Positions 1-11,527 of a stretch of 64,000 nt of DNA are shown in pieces; positions within the stretch are counted from its first letter, which is position 1; the number at the start of each line of letters is the position of its first letter. Made by a program: the position numbers and the translations under genes. Source of the DNA: Chenopodium formosanum (lineage: Eukaryota; Streptophyta; Magnoliopsida; Caryophyllales; Amaranthaceae). The notes below the pieces were generated by a model. That model saw nothing but the letters and a program-made list of their open reading frames with translations, had not been told where the DNA came from and ran no database searches. Location: contig CM044868.1 of assembly GCA_024500155.1 (NCBI GenBank), positions 39,194,165-39,258,164 on the forward strand, written 5' to 3'.

Positions 1-343
1 TTAATCTTATTTAGGACAATGGTGATCACATCACAAATTGACCTTTAGTTCCTTTAAACTCCAAATTATCCAAAATTGTTGAACATAGTCAACCCACCTA
101 GCCATTTTGGCTTAATCTAGTTTTACTCAACGTACTAACAAGTCATGCTTAAGTAATTAATAAAATAATAATAACCTTGTGGAATAATTAATAAATTCAT
201 TCCACTGAAACTATTTAATTTCAATCCTTCAATAATCAAAATACGGTAAATAAACCAATCCAACAAAATCATGCTTGTATCAACATTCCATTCAAACAAT
301 TAATCGAATATAATTCAACATGCTTGCATCCATAATTCCATAC
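1..343. other. AT-rich non-coding flank
   Basis: No coding frame, terminal repeat or recognisable element end was seen here. The stretch is AT-rich and may be host intergenic DNA or the remains of an older repeat. It ends where an LTR start motif (TGTAGACAC) begins at 344. Confidence 0.5.
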
Positions 344-1481
344 TGTAGACACTAATTGTGTCTCCCCAAAAACCAAAACCATTTTTGAATATCTTTCACG
401 TCATTAATTATCAAACAAGTTGAAATGTGAAAAGTCTTGTGATGCGGTTATTTTAATAACAATACTTCTTTCTATTTTTGAAAATATTCCTTTTTATACC
501 ATGTTTATGGAAAATGTTCATTCCAATTAGTTTGGTCCATGATATGGGTCCAATAATAGTATAATTATATGGGGTTTGAAAAGACCTTTCCAACAATATA
601 TTATAAGCCCAATTCCGATGAATAATGAGGAAGTTATTGCCAAAATACTAAATTAGGCTCAATTCGGATTTTACCTACGACCCAATGATCATGTGGAGGG
701 TCCAAAGGTTTAATACCATTATTAAACTAATTAGGGTTTATATGAAGCTTCTATAAGTTTTTAAAAGATCTAAATTATCCTTTTTTGAAAAGATAAGATC
801 AAAGAATTCGAAATTGGATAAAACTTCTCTTTTTGAGAGTCCTTGTTATGTGCGCAATGGAAGAAGGTAAGGAAATATTTTTGTGCCTCATAATATTTAT
901 CCAAATATTATATGATTAGATAGACCTTGAAATTATCTTTCCAATGATATATTATAATATTAATTCCGAGCTATAACGAAAAAGATATGAAAGAAATACG
1001 AAACTCTATCCAAAACTAACACCGTCCCACTATTTCGGTCATATATTTTATCCTATAAAAGATTTTCATCTGATTTTAATTTAGTTGGAAAGTAGATTTC
1101 AAGAGATTTCCAACAACATATTATATGGCTTATTTGGACTTTTGGATTAAAAGATATGATAAAGACAAAATCCGTAAAAAATTATCGCAGCACCAAACGA
1201 CATCCTTGTCGCACGACACAGACTCTGTTGTCATGCGTGATTCATATCGTTTCACGCTGGGTCCTTTCGTTCGCGAAAAGAGCCAATTCTATTTCGATTC
1301 GATAGCTCTAATCTATCATTTTTAGACTATTTTATCTATAAATAGGGTTGTATTTCCCCGTTTTTATTCACCAACAATCAACAAGCTTGATCACCAATCA
1401 TCTCTATTCTCTGTCTAAGCTAAATCTTATTCCCTCTCTAGTCATTTTCTAAGACTAGCCCTTTTCAAAATATATCATACT
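344..1481 (+). mobile_element. LTR-0: 5' part of a Tat-type LTR
   Basis: The segment opens with TGTAGACAC followed by a TGTGTCTCCCC block, the same start as the other 1.9-kb LTRs in the window (1482, 1930, 15749, 58808, 60302 and the complement of 37080). It follows them through shared blocks (GGTCCAATAATAGT, AAGCCCAATTCCGATGAATAA) to a TATA box at about 1336-1346. It stops at 1481 where the next LTR (El2) starts, so El2 inserted into it. Its 3' half is not recognised elsewhere in the window, so whether it belonged to a full element or was a solo LTR is unknown. Confidence 0.8.
1186..1346 (+). promoter_or_regulatory. LTR-0 core promoter with GTCG motif island
   Basis: A short run of ACGACA / TTGTCGCACGACA motifs (about 1186-1240) lies roughly 100 bp upstream of a good TATA box, CTATAAATAGG, at 1336-1346. 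The same motif class and spacing recur in the other Tat LTRs here. Function is inferred from position only. Confidence 0.45.
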
Positions 1482-1929
1482 TGTAGACACCCAAATGTGT
1501 CTCCCCAAAACCAAACCCAATGATGAATACCTTTCACGTCATTTGATTATTGAACGAAGTGAATGTGTGAAAAGTCTAGTGATGTAGATATTTTTTTTTT
1601 ATTAAAATATCTCTTTCTGTTTCCAAAATATTTCTATTCTTACTCTTTTTATGAAAATATCCAGACCAATTTAGTGTAGTCCATGATAAGGGTCCAATAG
1701 TATTGTAGTTGGTTTGGGCTCGAAAAGAGCTTTCCAATGATATATTATAAGCCCAATTCCGATGAATAATGAGGAATTTATGGATAAAATTAAATTAGAC
1801 CCAATGATTTTACATGTGGCCCAATGATCTAGAGGAGGGCCTATTAATTATAAATCCTAAAATTGTTAGCATTGATTTTAATCTTTTAGAAATATCTAGA
1901 AGGTTCTTTTTTAATTCTAACATGATTAG
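1482..1929 (+). mobile_element. El2 5' LTR, segment 1 of 3
   Basis: This LTR starts TGTAGACACCCAAATGTG and follows the LTR at 58808 closely (same ATTTGATTATTGAACGAA block) until CATGATTAG at 1929. There El1 is inserted. The LTR resumes at 17634 after a repeated ATTAG, then is interrupted again by El3 at 19052 and ends at 32099 just before a primer binding site. Joined, the LTR is about 1.9 kb, matching the family length. The five bases before it are ATACT. Confidence 0.85.
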
Positions 1930-2509
1930 TTTAGACACCCATTTGTGTCTCCCCAAAACCAAACCCAGTGATGAGTACCTTTCACGTCGAATCATAATTG
2001 AATGAGGTGAAAGTGTGGAAAGTCTAGTGTTGTGGTTAGTTTTAATTTCTTTTCTTTCTCTCTGTTTTTGAAAACTTATTTTATAAAAACAGCCAATCTA
2101 GTTTGTTTTGGTCCATGGCAAGGGTTCAATAATAGTGTAGTTGGGTCGGGTTCGAAAACAGCTTTCCAACGATAAATTATAAGCCCAATTCCGATGAATA
2201 ATGAGGAAGTTATGGCCAAATTACTAAACTGAGCCTGGTTTGATATTTATGTGCGGCCCAATGATCTAGAGGAGGGCCTAATATTGATTTATCATTCCTA
2301 ATGCAATTAGAATTGATTATAGTCTTCTAGATTCTTCTAGAGGGTTCTTTTCATTCCTAATTTAATTAGCATTGATAACTTGACTTTAGTTGCCTTTTTA
2401 GAGTTTTAATCAGAATAAAAGAAGTGTTTTTAAGGAAAATACTATTTTTCCCTTCTCTATGGCTAAAATTTATCAAATTAAGAAAATTCATGGAGATTGT
2501 TTTCTAGTG

Positions 2510-2663
2510 TCTGACGACAGGACCAGCGCTTGGTGCCAGGCTTGGCGTCTGGCGCTAGACCTGGCGTCTGGCGCTAATGTCTGGCGTTTGGCGCCAATTT
2601 GTTTTATTCTTTTCGAAACTCTGATTCGTTTTTTATCCATCCGACTTATTTTCTCTACAAATA
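2510..2663 (+). promoter_or_regulatory. El1 5' LTR promoter region with GGCG motif array
   Basis: Between 2510 and 2605 the motif TCTGGCGCTA / TTGGCGCCA is repeated about seven times in slightly varied form, ending some 50 bp before the TATA-like CTCTACAAATAG (about 2652-2663). The 3' LTR has the shorter equivalent at 16330-16400 with TATA at 16454. The array is the most GC-rich part of the LTR. A role as upstream promoter element is inferred from its position. Confidence 0.45.
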
Positions 2664-2925
2664 GCCGCCTAAAACCTCCGTTTTCAATCATCAAATCTCA
2701 TAAACAATCACCAACTCTCGTCAAGATTCTCTTGATCTCTCTCTCTCTCTTTTTTTTTTTTTTTTTCTAAACTAGCCTTTTGCATACAAAATTCCGCATT
2801 CACAAGATCTAGAAACACTTAGCCAAGTTTGAAGTTGCCTTCGCTCTAGACGTGAAAGGTTTTAATTTCCAAGGGTTTGGTCCCAAATCTCTCTTTTAGT
2901 TATTTAATTTAATTATTTGATTTTA

Positions 2926-3941
2926 GGAAAAATTGAAAAGAATAATCCCACCTTTGCTCAACCTGCTCGAAACAAGCCAAGCTTTGAAAATTCTGGGAAC
3001 AAGCCAACCTTTACACCTTATTTTCTCAAAACAAGCCTTTTTACCCACTACTTGTTTAACAGGTTAATTTTATTAATTTTTTTTCCATCTTTCTCCTCCC
3101 ACTCACCACCCTCCTCCATGAAAACCACCACCAACACTACCCAAGAACCAAACTGTCCCAAGCCCGACCCGAAACCATCCACGCCGGACCCGAAACCACC
3201 ACCCTTCACTTCCCCCACCCCAGAAAACCACCCTTTCGTACTACCCCACCTCGAAACTTCACTAAAATCTAAAACCCCAACCTTCAAAACCACCGTAAAA
3301 CCCAAAACCCCACTACCGAAACCACCCAATTGAAACCCACCCTAAAACACAGTCTAAAGAATGAAGGAAAAAACAACCCAAAAATCTGATTAAAAAAGCC
3401 AATCTAACAAAGGGACCAATATCATTAAATTTTTATTGCTAATGCAGTTCAATTAATTAAAAGTTCCTAAAAAATATGATTTATAAGAATATGAAAGCTT
3501 GAAATCTTCATCCACCCCCAAACCACTTCATTCATCCCCATAAACAACCTTTACCATATAAAAATCAACCCCAACCATCACCAATAACAACCCAAACTAA
3601 CTGATTTTAAAAAATTTGCAAGAGAGAGGAGAAAGTGGCGGCGCAACGGCGGTGAGAAGAAGATGGTTCAGTGGGATCGGGGAAGAGCAGGGAAGGGGAA
3701 CGAGAAAGGAGAGTAGAGGGCTTTGTTTTTTTTTTTTTATTATTATTGTTATTATATTTTCCAAAAAAATTAGTTTAAGATAAAAACCAATTAGAAGGTG
3801 ACATGTGGCAAGTCACCTTCTAAAACCAGTTAATAATTTTAAAAACCGATAAAAGGACTGTTTTGAGAAAATAGGGGGCAAAGGTTGGCTTGTTCCCAGA
3901 ATTTTCAAAGCTTGGCTTGTTTTGAGCAGGTTGGGGTTTTG
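2926..3941. mobile_element. Foldback/MITE-like DNA element inside El1 5' LTR
   Basis: The 3' LTR lacks this stretch, so it is an insertion made after El1 integrated. It has long terminal inverted repeats: 2959-3041 and 3851-3933 are near-perfect reverse complements over 83 bp (core CAACCTGCTC and TTCTGGGAACAAGCCAACC). Outside these arms weaker pairing may reach GGAAAAAT/ATTTTCC near 2926 and 3948. I could not settle the outer ends or a target duplication. The interior has a proline/threonine-rich open frame (about 3118-3333, PDPKP repeats) but no transposase. Long arms of this kind fit a non-autonomous Mutator-like or foldback element; the superfamily is not proven. Confidence 0.75.
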
Positions 3942-4865
3942 TATTTTCCAACGTGTGTATTTTGTTATTTTGTTATTAGAAAGAGATACAAGGCATCCAA
4001 ATAAGTGCTTTAATTGCTTTATTGATATTATGATAAAGAAATCATGTCTAGGTTGTTATTATGATTCCTAGTGTCATGTTAGGACGTTTTGATCTTCCTA
4101 GTATCATGTTTAGGGTAAAGAATAAGTTCCTTAGATCAATTATGATTTCTGTGATGCCTTTTATTGTCTTCCTAATATTCAACTTAGTATCATGTTAGGG
4201 TTAAAGCTTTGATTTTTATTGTTTAGTGACATGCTAGGATTTGTTATTAATCTTGTTAGTATCATGCCTAGGATCTTGCTATTATTATGGTTTAACATGA
4301 TTATGATTATTTTTTATAATTGTTGTGATTATTATTATGTTGCTTGATATCTATTATTATTGCTTGATCACACCTTTTATGCATGTTTAAAGGGAATTTG
4401 TACTTGTAATCACGCTTAATAAGATAATTATTAATCTTGTTTAGGGTTAAGTTGATTATAATTCAAGTGATCGCCAATAATAGATTTTTTTGTGCATTAA
4501 TATTCAACCAACATAGATAAACATGTTTAGGGTTAACCTATTGATTGCATGTTAGTCAGAAAGCGCACATGAATACGATCAGAATAAAGTAGAGGCCTAT
4601 TATTAGGGAAGGTTCAATCTCTTTTAGGTTGGATTTGTACCTTTATCCACAAATTACCAGTCATGGTTCCAAACCTATTGGAGTTGACGATCTCCTAGAT
4701 CGTTAAGGGGTGTAACCTTCACCGGTCGACGGTTTACAAGTTCCTAAAACTTGTTGGTGACTCTTTTTCTCTATCTTCTTTCCGTTTGGACGCCACCATG
4801 CTTAAGTGTATGATCACAGTGGGGTTCAAGTTTGGGGTAATGCTTGAAATATTCCCTACACTTTT

Positions 4866-4883
4866 TGGCGACTCCACTTGGGA
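4866..4883 (+). other. El1 primer binding site
   Basis: TGGCGACTCCACTTGGGA starts five bases after the 5' LTR end. The same site follows the LTRs of El2 (32106) and El4 (complement of 46114-46130). In Tat/Ogre elements this class of site is usually assigned to tRNA-Arg; that assignment is from general knowledge and not a search. Confidence 0.75.
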
Positions 4884-6601
4884 GGATTTCTATTTTAATT
4901 CCTAAAATTTATTTTGGCATTGATTTAGAATGAGTGGATGAGACTCGAAAAGTTCTAAGTATTTCATGTGCGTAATTTTGATAAACATTATTGTCATATG
5001 AATAAAAAAGATCTCATTGGAAAGACCATCCGTAATGAGTTAAAAATGTAGGATTTTTACACGTAGGAAATTTGAGGAATATCTTTCACAACTAGGATCG
5101 AAATAATGCTGCGGGAAACTGGAAAATTTTATCGAGCACAGAAAGCTGCAGAGGCATGTAGGAACTAGCGTTAGAAAACAGAGTCTAGCGTCGAGGATTT
5201 GACTGTGGCGTCAGGCGACACTCCTATCGCGAGGCGCCAGAGCCAAATCGCGGCTCCGGCCTCTGTTCTCTAGCGCCAAGTTCTTTCTATACCGAGCCAG
5301 AAATATGCGTTCTAATTTTGACAAGTTTTTAGCACTGTTTGCTCGTTCCTACTTCCTGATTGAGTTTTTCTCACTTTTCTAAAACCCATATGTGTTCTAC
5401 ATATGGACATAACCCTCTGGGAATTCATGCTCCATCTACCTGATTGAACGCTCTGTGCAACAAAGGGTACATTCGAGAATGTTGAACTCACCAAACCATG
5501 GAAGCGAGTTTTTAACTCGCGGTGTCCCATCCACTCGCGCTAACCCTTCAAAAGGTAAGGCTTTCGTGCTGTGCATTTGGAAAATTAACCATGGACCCTC
5601 CTTGACTAACCCATATCCCGAACTTTAGAGAACTAGAGCCATGGTTAGGTTATGAACTCATTGCATCATATTGTGCCTACTTGACTAATTGTGCATTATT
5701 TGTTGTGCATACTCTATGTGTTTTTTCCTAACCGTTTGTTTGACTTATGTTAAGACTAAATAAACTGATTAATGACTAAAATAACTTTGCCTAATTAATT
5801 AATTAATTAATTAATATGAGTAATCAAAGTCTAATAATGTAATCAGAATTGACCTAGTATGACTTTAGGCATACCCTGTAGAGTAATAATACCGAAAGTA
5901 GTCCCAGATCAATGTTCCAGAAATGGCGCCAAGATTTGGACTGCAGCGCCACACTGTGGAGTGCAGCGCCTGGCGACAGCTATGTCGTCTGGCGCTACAT
6001 TGCAGATTGCGGCGCCAGTCTTGTCGTTTTGGCGACAGTTTGGTATATTGCTCGAGTCATCACTTTGCGTCTAATTAATCAATTTGCTAATCAATTTGAT
6101 TACTTTTATTTATAGTACTACCTTGTTAAGTCCTTAATCGAGTCTAGGCACTAAGTCCCATGGTCTTACACAAGAGTCAAAGCATGTCACTTGCACTCAC
6201 CATATAAAGCACACACTAATATGTATGTACACTTTGACCATGTCTAAGAGAGTCTTGTATGCGCGTGTTTTCCGTCATTTTTTTAGGGGGGGTAAGTCGG
6301 ATATTAATTCTCCAATTAAACTACTTGGTTGAACCCTATACATAATTCCCAAAAATATACACCTTATTTTTGCTTTTATCTTTTTCTTTATAAACCTGTA
6401 AAGTCAGTGTCAATTTGAGTTAAGTCATTAAAACGAAAATGTTTTAATTTACAGCGCGTGGTCAAGAAAGAAAGGGCGTTTGATCAAAGACAACCTTTTC
6501 ATTCTAGTTCAACTTTTTGACAAACCAATCACTCGAAAAAGGAAAGCTAAGAAGATAACGAAAACTCAAGAGGAAGTTAATGAACGAACCAATTAACTGA
6601 T
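4884..6601 (+). other. El1 leader, non-coding
   Basis: About 1.7 kb between the PBS and gag with no convincing frame. It is conserved with the leaders of El2 (32123-33803) and El4 (minus, 44495-46113): shared blocks include the start GAGTGGATGAGACTCGAAAA, ACTAACCCATATCC and the GATCAATGTTCCAG block. Two GC-rich motif islands lie in it, at about 5165-5285 (AGCGTC, GGCGCCAGAG) and 5920-6040 (AGCGCCTGGCGACAG, GTCGTCTGGCGCTAC). A simple TTAA repeat is at 5796-5814. The normal gag start shared by El2 (AAGATAATG) is mutated to AAGATAACG here at about 6554-6562. Confidence 0.7.
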
Positions 6602-7477
6602 GTGACTGAGGCGTTGAAGGCTTTAACCCTCAAAATCAATGACCCTATGAAACAACAACAGATGGACCTCATGCAAAAAAGCTTGAGCAAGCTATCTAGT
6701 GACTACAAGTTTCAAGACATTAGTTCACAAGGGGTCTCGGTGGACAAGGAGCCTCTTCTGCAGAAGTTTAATGACAACGACATCCCGAAATTCAAGGCAA
6801 CTGACAACCCTTATTTTCATCTAAGAGCTTTTGAAACAATAATGAGTATTAAGGGTATTGATAAGAAAGTGTTTCCCTCTTTATTTTCTCTATCTCTTGA
6901 AACCGTTTGCCAACAATGGTTCTTCTCCCTTGACAAAGAGAGAACCTCTACTTGGGAATCAATAGTGAACGCTTTCATTGATAAGTACAAGTGCAACATT
7001 CAAGTTGAAGCTGATTATAGGGAACTTAAAATACTCAAGCAGAAAGAGAATGAAGGTTTCACTTCTTTCTTCAACAAATGGAGAGAAACCTATGTTAGGA
7101 TGATCGAAGAACCAAGCGAGAAAGAATCTGTGAGGTTGTTCATCAAGAACCTTCAAGAGAAGTACTCCAAGCATCTTAAGTATCAAAATAATCTATATAC
7201 CTTCAAGGCCATCTATGACATTGGAATTAATATCAAAGACGACTTGGCTAAGCTGAAAGCTGCTAACAGTAACTCCGACAGTGGATGGAAAGGCAAGAAG
7301 AGCGACAATACTTGTTCTTCCAAAACCACCCATTCAAACAATGTTAGCACCTTCAATTTGAGTAAAGTCCTTGCTATGAATAATCAAGGACAAAAGAAAC
7401 CATTTAGGAGGAACTTTACTCCTATAGGTATGAGTTATGACACCGCATTTGATCGACTAAAGCAAAAGGTCTTATAA
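6602..7477 (+). pseudogene. gag: El1 gag, N-terminal and capsid part
   Basis: An open frame of 291 codons covers the retrotransposon gag (capsid) domain, with the hallmarks FKATDNPYFHLRAFETIM, QQWFFSLD, STWESIVNAFIDKY and FNKWRET. Gag forms the particle in which the genomic RNA is packaged and copied. The gene is damaged at both ends: the start codon conserved in El2 is ACG here, a frameshift precedes the ATG at 6602, and another at about 7470 sends the frame into a stop just before the zinc-knuckle region. El2 and El4 carry close relatives of this gag. Confidence 0.85.
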
Positions 7478-7479
7478 AT

Positions 7480-8232
7480 TCTATTGGACCATTTGGGGAC
7501 CCACCAGTTGAGAAGAGGACAGCTAACTAGAACCCCAATGCACATTGCAAATATCACCAAGGTAGGGGCCATCTCACTAAAAATTGTTGGAAGCTTAAGG
7601 AAGTTATCCAAGATTTAATTGATAACAATAAACTACCATTGCCCCCTGCCAGTAAGAAGCCAAACATCAACAATGCACCTCTTTCTCATTCCTTAGCCAT
7701 CTCTGAGGAGGAAAACGAGGTTGATCCCTCATCTCTCATCAAGCCTATTAAAGAAATCCACGCTATCGAAGAAGAGGATGAGATCTTTTTTAGTGCCATG
7801 GACGACTTTCCTAAACCAGCAAGCAAGGAAGATGTACGAATGCTTATATGGTCCATGTGGGAGGGAACAGATTTGCTACGTGAGGCTCTCGAATTTTAAA
7901 AGAAACAAGCAGAGGAGCTTTAGAAAAAGATTGATAAAATTCCGCCCACAAAGAAGAAAGCATTCTCTCTACAAGTAACTGACGGACCCAAGAAGAGTAA
8001 TAGACTCTATACTCCAATTGGGACTTTATATGCTAAAATGTTCAAAATTCTCTTCGAGAGTGGTAAGATCAAACCACTCAAACCGAGACCATTTGAATCG
8101 CTAAAAAGGACAGATAGATTTTATTGTCAATACCATCAATCAGGGGGACACACTATTGAAAACTATTTTAAAGTTAAAGATTTAATTCAGAAAATGATTG
8201 ATGATAAGAAGCTAGTCCAAATCCCACAATAA
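7480..8232 (+). pseudogene. gag: El1 gag C-terminal part with two zinc-knuckle-like motifs
   Basis: This continues gag in a shifted frame. At about 7535-7590 it encodes CKYHQGRGHLTKNCWKLK, a C-x2-H-x4-GH-x4-C nucleic-acid-binding motif typical of Tat gag proteins. About 580 bp later (8120-8215) a second copy reads YCQYHQSGGHTIENYF, in which the last cysteine has become tyrosine. Stops interrupt the frame at about 7897, 7921 and 8230. Between the motifs is an acidic linker. The same frame runs on into the protease region, so gag and protease were one polyprotein. The tandem knuckles suggest internal duplication. Confidence 0.75.
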
Positions 8233-8292
8233 GAAGACAGAAGCATTAATGGGGTTTGGGAGAGCGATGAAGAAGATGTCTACCCAAAAGAC

Positions 8293-9771
8293 ATGGAAGG
8301 ATCTCCACCTTCAGTGTCATATTCAATAGATGATTTCTGGGTTGAAGAGGATTCATCTATAGACGTCCTCATAAGATCTGGGAGAACACAACCTCCCATC
8401 TCAACACAACCTATGCTGACTACACATCAAGTTCCCATACCTATCATAGAAGACAATGATATTGTCAAACAATTCAAGATTACCAAGGTCGAGATGAACG
8501 TATGGAAGCTTCTAGCTACATCTCGAGAACATAGGTTGGCAGTGCTGAATGCCTTGGATAAGATAGGGATAGATTCTGACACCACTCCTGAGGGGTTGGC
8601 TTACTTCCTTACGAGTGATCTCCCTAGTCCTATCAACTTGATCACCTTTTCTGACAAAGATTTACCTCCAGAAGGTGACAAACATTATAAAGCACTAAAC
8701 CTCAGAGTGGTTTGCAAGAGAATGAACGTCCTAATGACTCTTGTAGGCAATGGATCGACTATTAATGTCTGTCCACTCAGAACTGCAAGGATGTTAGGCA
8801 TAAGGGATGAAGACTTAACCCCGTCAGCATAAGGAATAAGAGCTCATGACAACACTTGTCGTCAAGCTATTGGTAAGATTACCATGAATATAATGGCGGG
8901 AGCAATAGAACATGCTACTACATTTCAAGTGGTAGATATCAAAGCTTCATTCAACTTATTGTTAGGACACCCTTCGCTTCATGACCTAAAGAGCGTCCCT
9001 TCATCTCTCCACCAACAGATAAAAGCCATAGTTGGAGGAATTCTTATCACGATCAATGCTTCACCCATGAGGATTAAAGCTATAGAAAATCCAATCATTA
9101 ATGTGGAGCATGATGAAGACGATGAAGACTTGTGGGGCTTTACTGAAGAGGTCTCCTTAATCAAGGAGGATGAAAGGACCCCTCTCTGCCACGACCCCCA
9201 CTCCAACATGATGATAAATGCTATTATAAAGAAACAAGGGCATTTTCCTGGAATGACTCTAGGAAAGAAGAAAGGAATAGCAAAACAGCTGGAATTACTT
9301 GGCCTCCCTAAGTTAGATACTTTCGGACATGGTTTCAAACGGACTTGCGAAGATCTTAAGCGATCCCAGGATAGGTCTAAGGCGCATAGGAATGCTCGCA
9401 TCCAAAAGAAAGCAATCCCAATGGATCAGTATCCTTTGACTCTCAATGGACAATTCATAAAGGAAGGAGAGGACTATCCATGTTACGAATTTCCCAAACC
9501 TTTTGTTGTAAATGGAATAAGGCAACCGGGATTCGAAATTTTCTTAGATTGCTACTTTCTAGATGAAATCCCAATTCCTATCCACAAGGAGAAAGCACCC
9601 CCATGCTTTGACTTTAATTTTATGGGATTACTATTTGAGCGAGAAAAAGATGAGCCGAAGTACATAAAGGATAACTCCTCGCTCATCCAAACGGTCCTAC
9701 AAAGCAAGAACCAAAGCTCATCACTCCAGCAGAAGGATCAGTACATGGGTGGCGCAAGACAATCAAGGTGA
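8293..9771 (+). pseudogene. El1 retropepsin and G-patch-like linker
   Basis: The aspartic protease cleaves the gag-pol polyprotein. The active-site region reads LVGNGSTINVCPLRTARMLGI, where Tat proteases normally have D-N-G-S; the catalytic aspartate is glycine (GGC for GAC) near 8743. The flap and C-terminal part follow as FQVVDIKASFNLLLGHPSLH and PSSLHQQIKAI. A stop at 8830 splits the frame but both halves are in the same frame. At about 9210-9330 a degenerate G-patch (GHFPGMTLGKKKGI then FGHGF) is seen, a feature known between protease and RT in Ogre-type elements. The frame breaks between 9771 and 9993. Confidence 0.75.
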
Positions 9772-9992
9772 CTACTCCAAGTGGAAGGAAAATCTCCATA
9801 ACGACAGGGCAAGGACCGATGTTTGAAGAGTCGTCTGAGTAAGAGTCAGAGTCAAAGTCTTTTCTTGTAGAGTCATCCAAGTCCTTAGTTGTAGCACCCC
9901 CTCCTTCTTCTGTTTCTTCTCCTAGGATAGTTAGTAATCAAGTCCCTGAGGACATCTCCCTTTTCGATATAATGATTTCCGAATGAAATAAT

Positions 9993-11513
9993 ATGTCTTA
10001 TTCTGCTTACTCCTCATGTTTTTCTTTAACCCAAGATGACGAACATTGCTTACCTAATAATGAAAATGACAAAGAAATTATTAAAGTAATGGAAACACTT
10101 GAAAAGAAAACACCGACAATTGAGGAAACTGAGACGGTTGATATCTCAAATGATTCAACCATTAAAAGAGAAGTTAAAATCGGATTAACACTAAATGAAC
10201 AATAAAGAACCGATTTAATTAATATACTTAAAGAATTTATCGATGTATTTGCTTGGTCATATGAAGATATGCCAGGTATTAGTAGAGAAATAGCTCAACA
10301 CACTATACCACTAATTCTAGGAATGAAACCTGTAAAACAAAAGTTGCGTCGAATGAAACCCGACGTAGCTCTTAAAATAAAAGAAAAAGTTCAAAAACAA
10401 ATAACAGTAGGTTTTATCAGGGTATCAAAATACCCCGAATGGGTGGCCAACGTCGTCCCAGCTCCGAAGAAGGATGGAAGGCTAAGAATGTGTGTCGACT
10501 ATCGAGACTTATATAAGGCAAGTCCAAAGGATGACTTCCCTTTACCACACATCGATATTTTGGTAGATAATATAGCGAATCATGCACTTCTCTTGTTCAA
10601 GGATGGATACGCGGGATACAATCAAATTCTCATGGCAGAAGAAGACATGGAGAAAACAACCTTCATAACACCATGGGGTACTTACTGTTACACGGTAATG
10701 CCATTTGGGTTGGAAAACGCGGGTGCTACTTACCAACGAGCAACGACTACTCTACTCCACGACATGATGCACAAAGAAGTTGAAGTATATGTAGACGATA
10801 TGATTGTGAAGTCAAAATATCACCTAGGACATCAATTAGCCTTGAGAAAATTCTTTGAAAGGCTAAGGAAATACAACATGAGGTTGAATCCATCCAAGTG
10901 TGCTTTTGGAGTCACCTCAGGCATGCTTTTAGGTTATGTCATAAGCTCTAGAGGAATAGAGATAGACCCAACCAACATCAAGGCAATCATGTCAATGCCA
11001 CCGCCCAAAACTGAGAAGCAAATTCGGGGATTTATTTGCCAGTTGCAATATATAAGTAGGTTTATATCTAAATAAACGACAATATGTGAACCAATATTCA
11101 AAAAGCTCAAAAAGAATGTACCAGTAATATGGGATGATGAGTGTCAAAAATCCTTTGAAAAGATCAAAGCCTATCTCGCAAATTCTCCCGTATTATCACC
11201 AACACTTCAAAGAATACCTCTTAGGTTGTACCTAACAGTCACCAAGGATACAATGGGAGCCATGCTTGCACAAGAAGTAGAAGGTAAAGAAAATGCAATC
11301 AACTATCTAAGCAAAAAGATGCTCGAGTATGAAGTACAATATACACCGCTTGAGAAATTGTGCCCTGCATTGGTGTGGGTCACAACTAAGTTAAGACATT
11401 TCATTCTCGTGCATACAGTCTTTGTAGTTTCCCGAATGGATCCACTTAAGTATTCATTCGAGAAGTCTACACTTAATGGGCGCATATCAAGATGGATAGT
11501 CAACTTAGCCTAG
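9993..11513 (+). pseudogene. pol: El1 reverse transcriptase and first RNase H
   Basis: One frame, broken by stops at 10203 and 11073, encodes the RT: VFAWSYEDMPGI, the finger and palm blocks KKDGRLRMCVDYRDL, TPWGTYCYTVMPFGL and the catalytic YVDDMIVKSK near 10791-10820, then LNPSKCAFGV and the thumb. After the second stop the Ty3-type RNase H follows (YLTVTKDTMGAML, YTPLEKLCPALVW). RT copies the genomic RNA into cDNA in the particle. The key RT aspartates are still present, but the stops and later frameshifts make the product non-functional. Confidence 0.88.
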
Positions 11514-11527
11514 TTCGGCGTAAGATT

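Larger units (their letters stand above)
1930..4860 (+). repeat. El1 5' LTR
   Basis: It aligns by eye with the 3' LTR at 15749-17633 from TTTAGACACCC (the TG start mutated to TT) to the end ATTCCCTACA at 4860. The 3' LTR is about 1.88 kb and this copy is 2.93 kb because of a ~1-kb foldback insertion at about 2926-3941. It has a TATA-like box near 2650-2663 and a CT-rich tract (about 2730-2766) downstream of it. Confidence 0.88.

Noticed and set aside
3118..3333. Proline/threonine-rich open frame as a cell-wall protein gene
   Set aside because: It lies inside a foldback element, has low complexity, and no signal peptide; kept only as a possible captured fragment.
8979..9401. 140-codon minus-strand frame over the El1 protease region
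   Set aside because: Shadow of the sense frame, which has clear protease and G-patch motifs.
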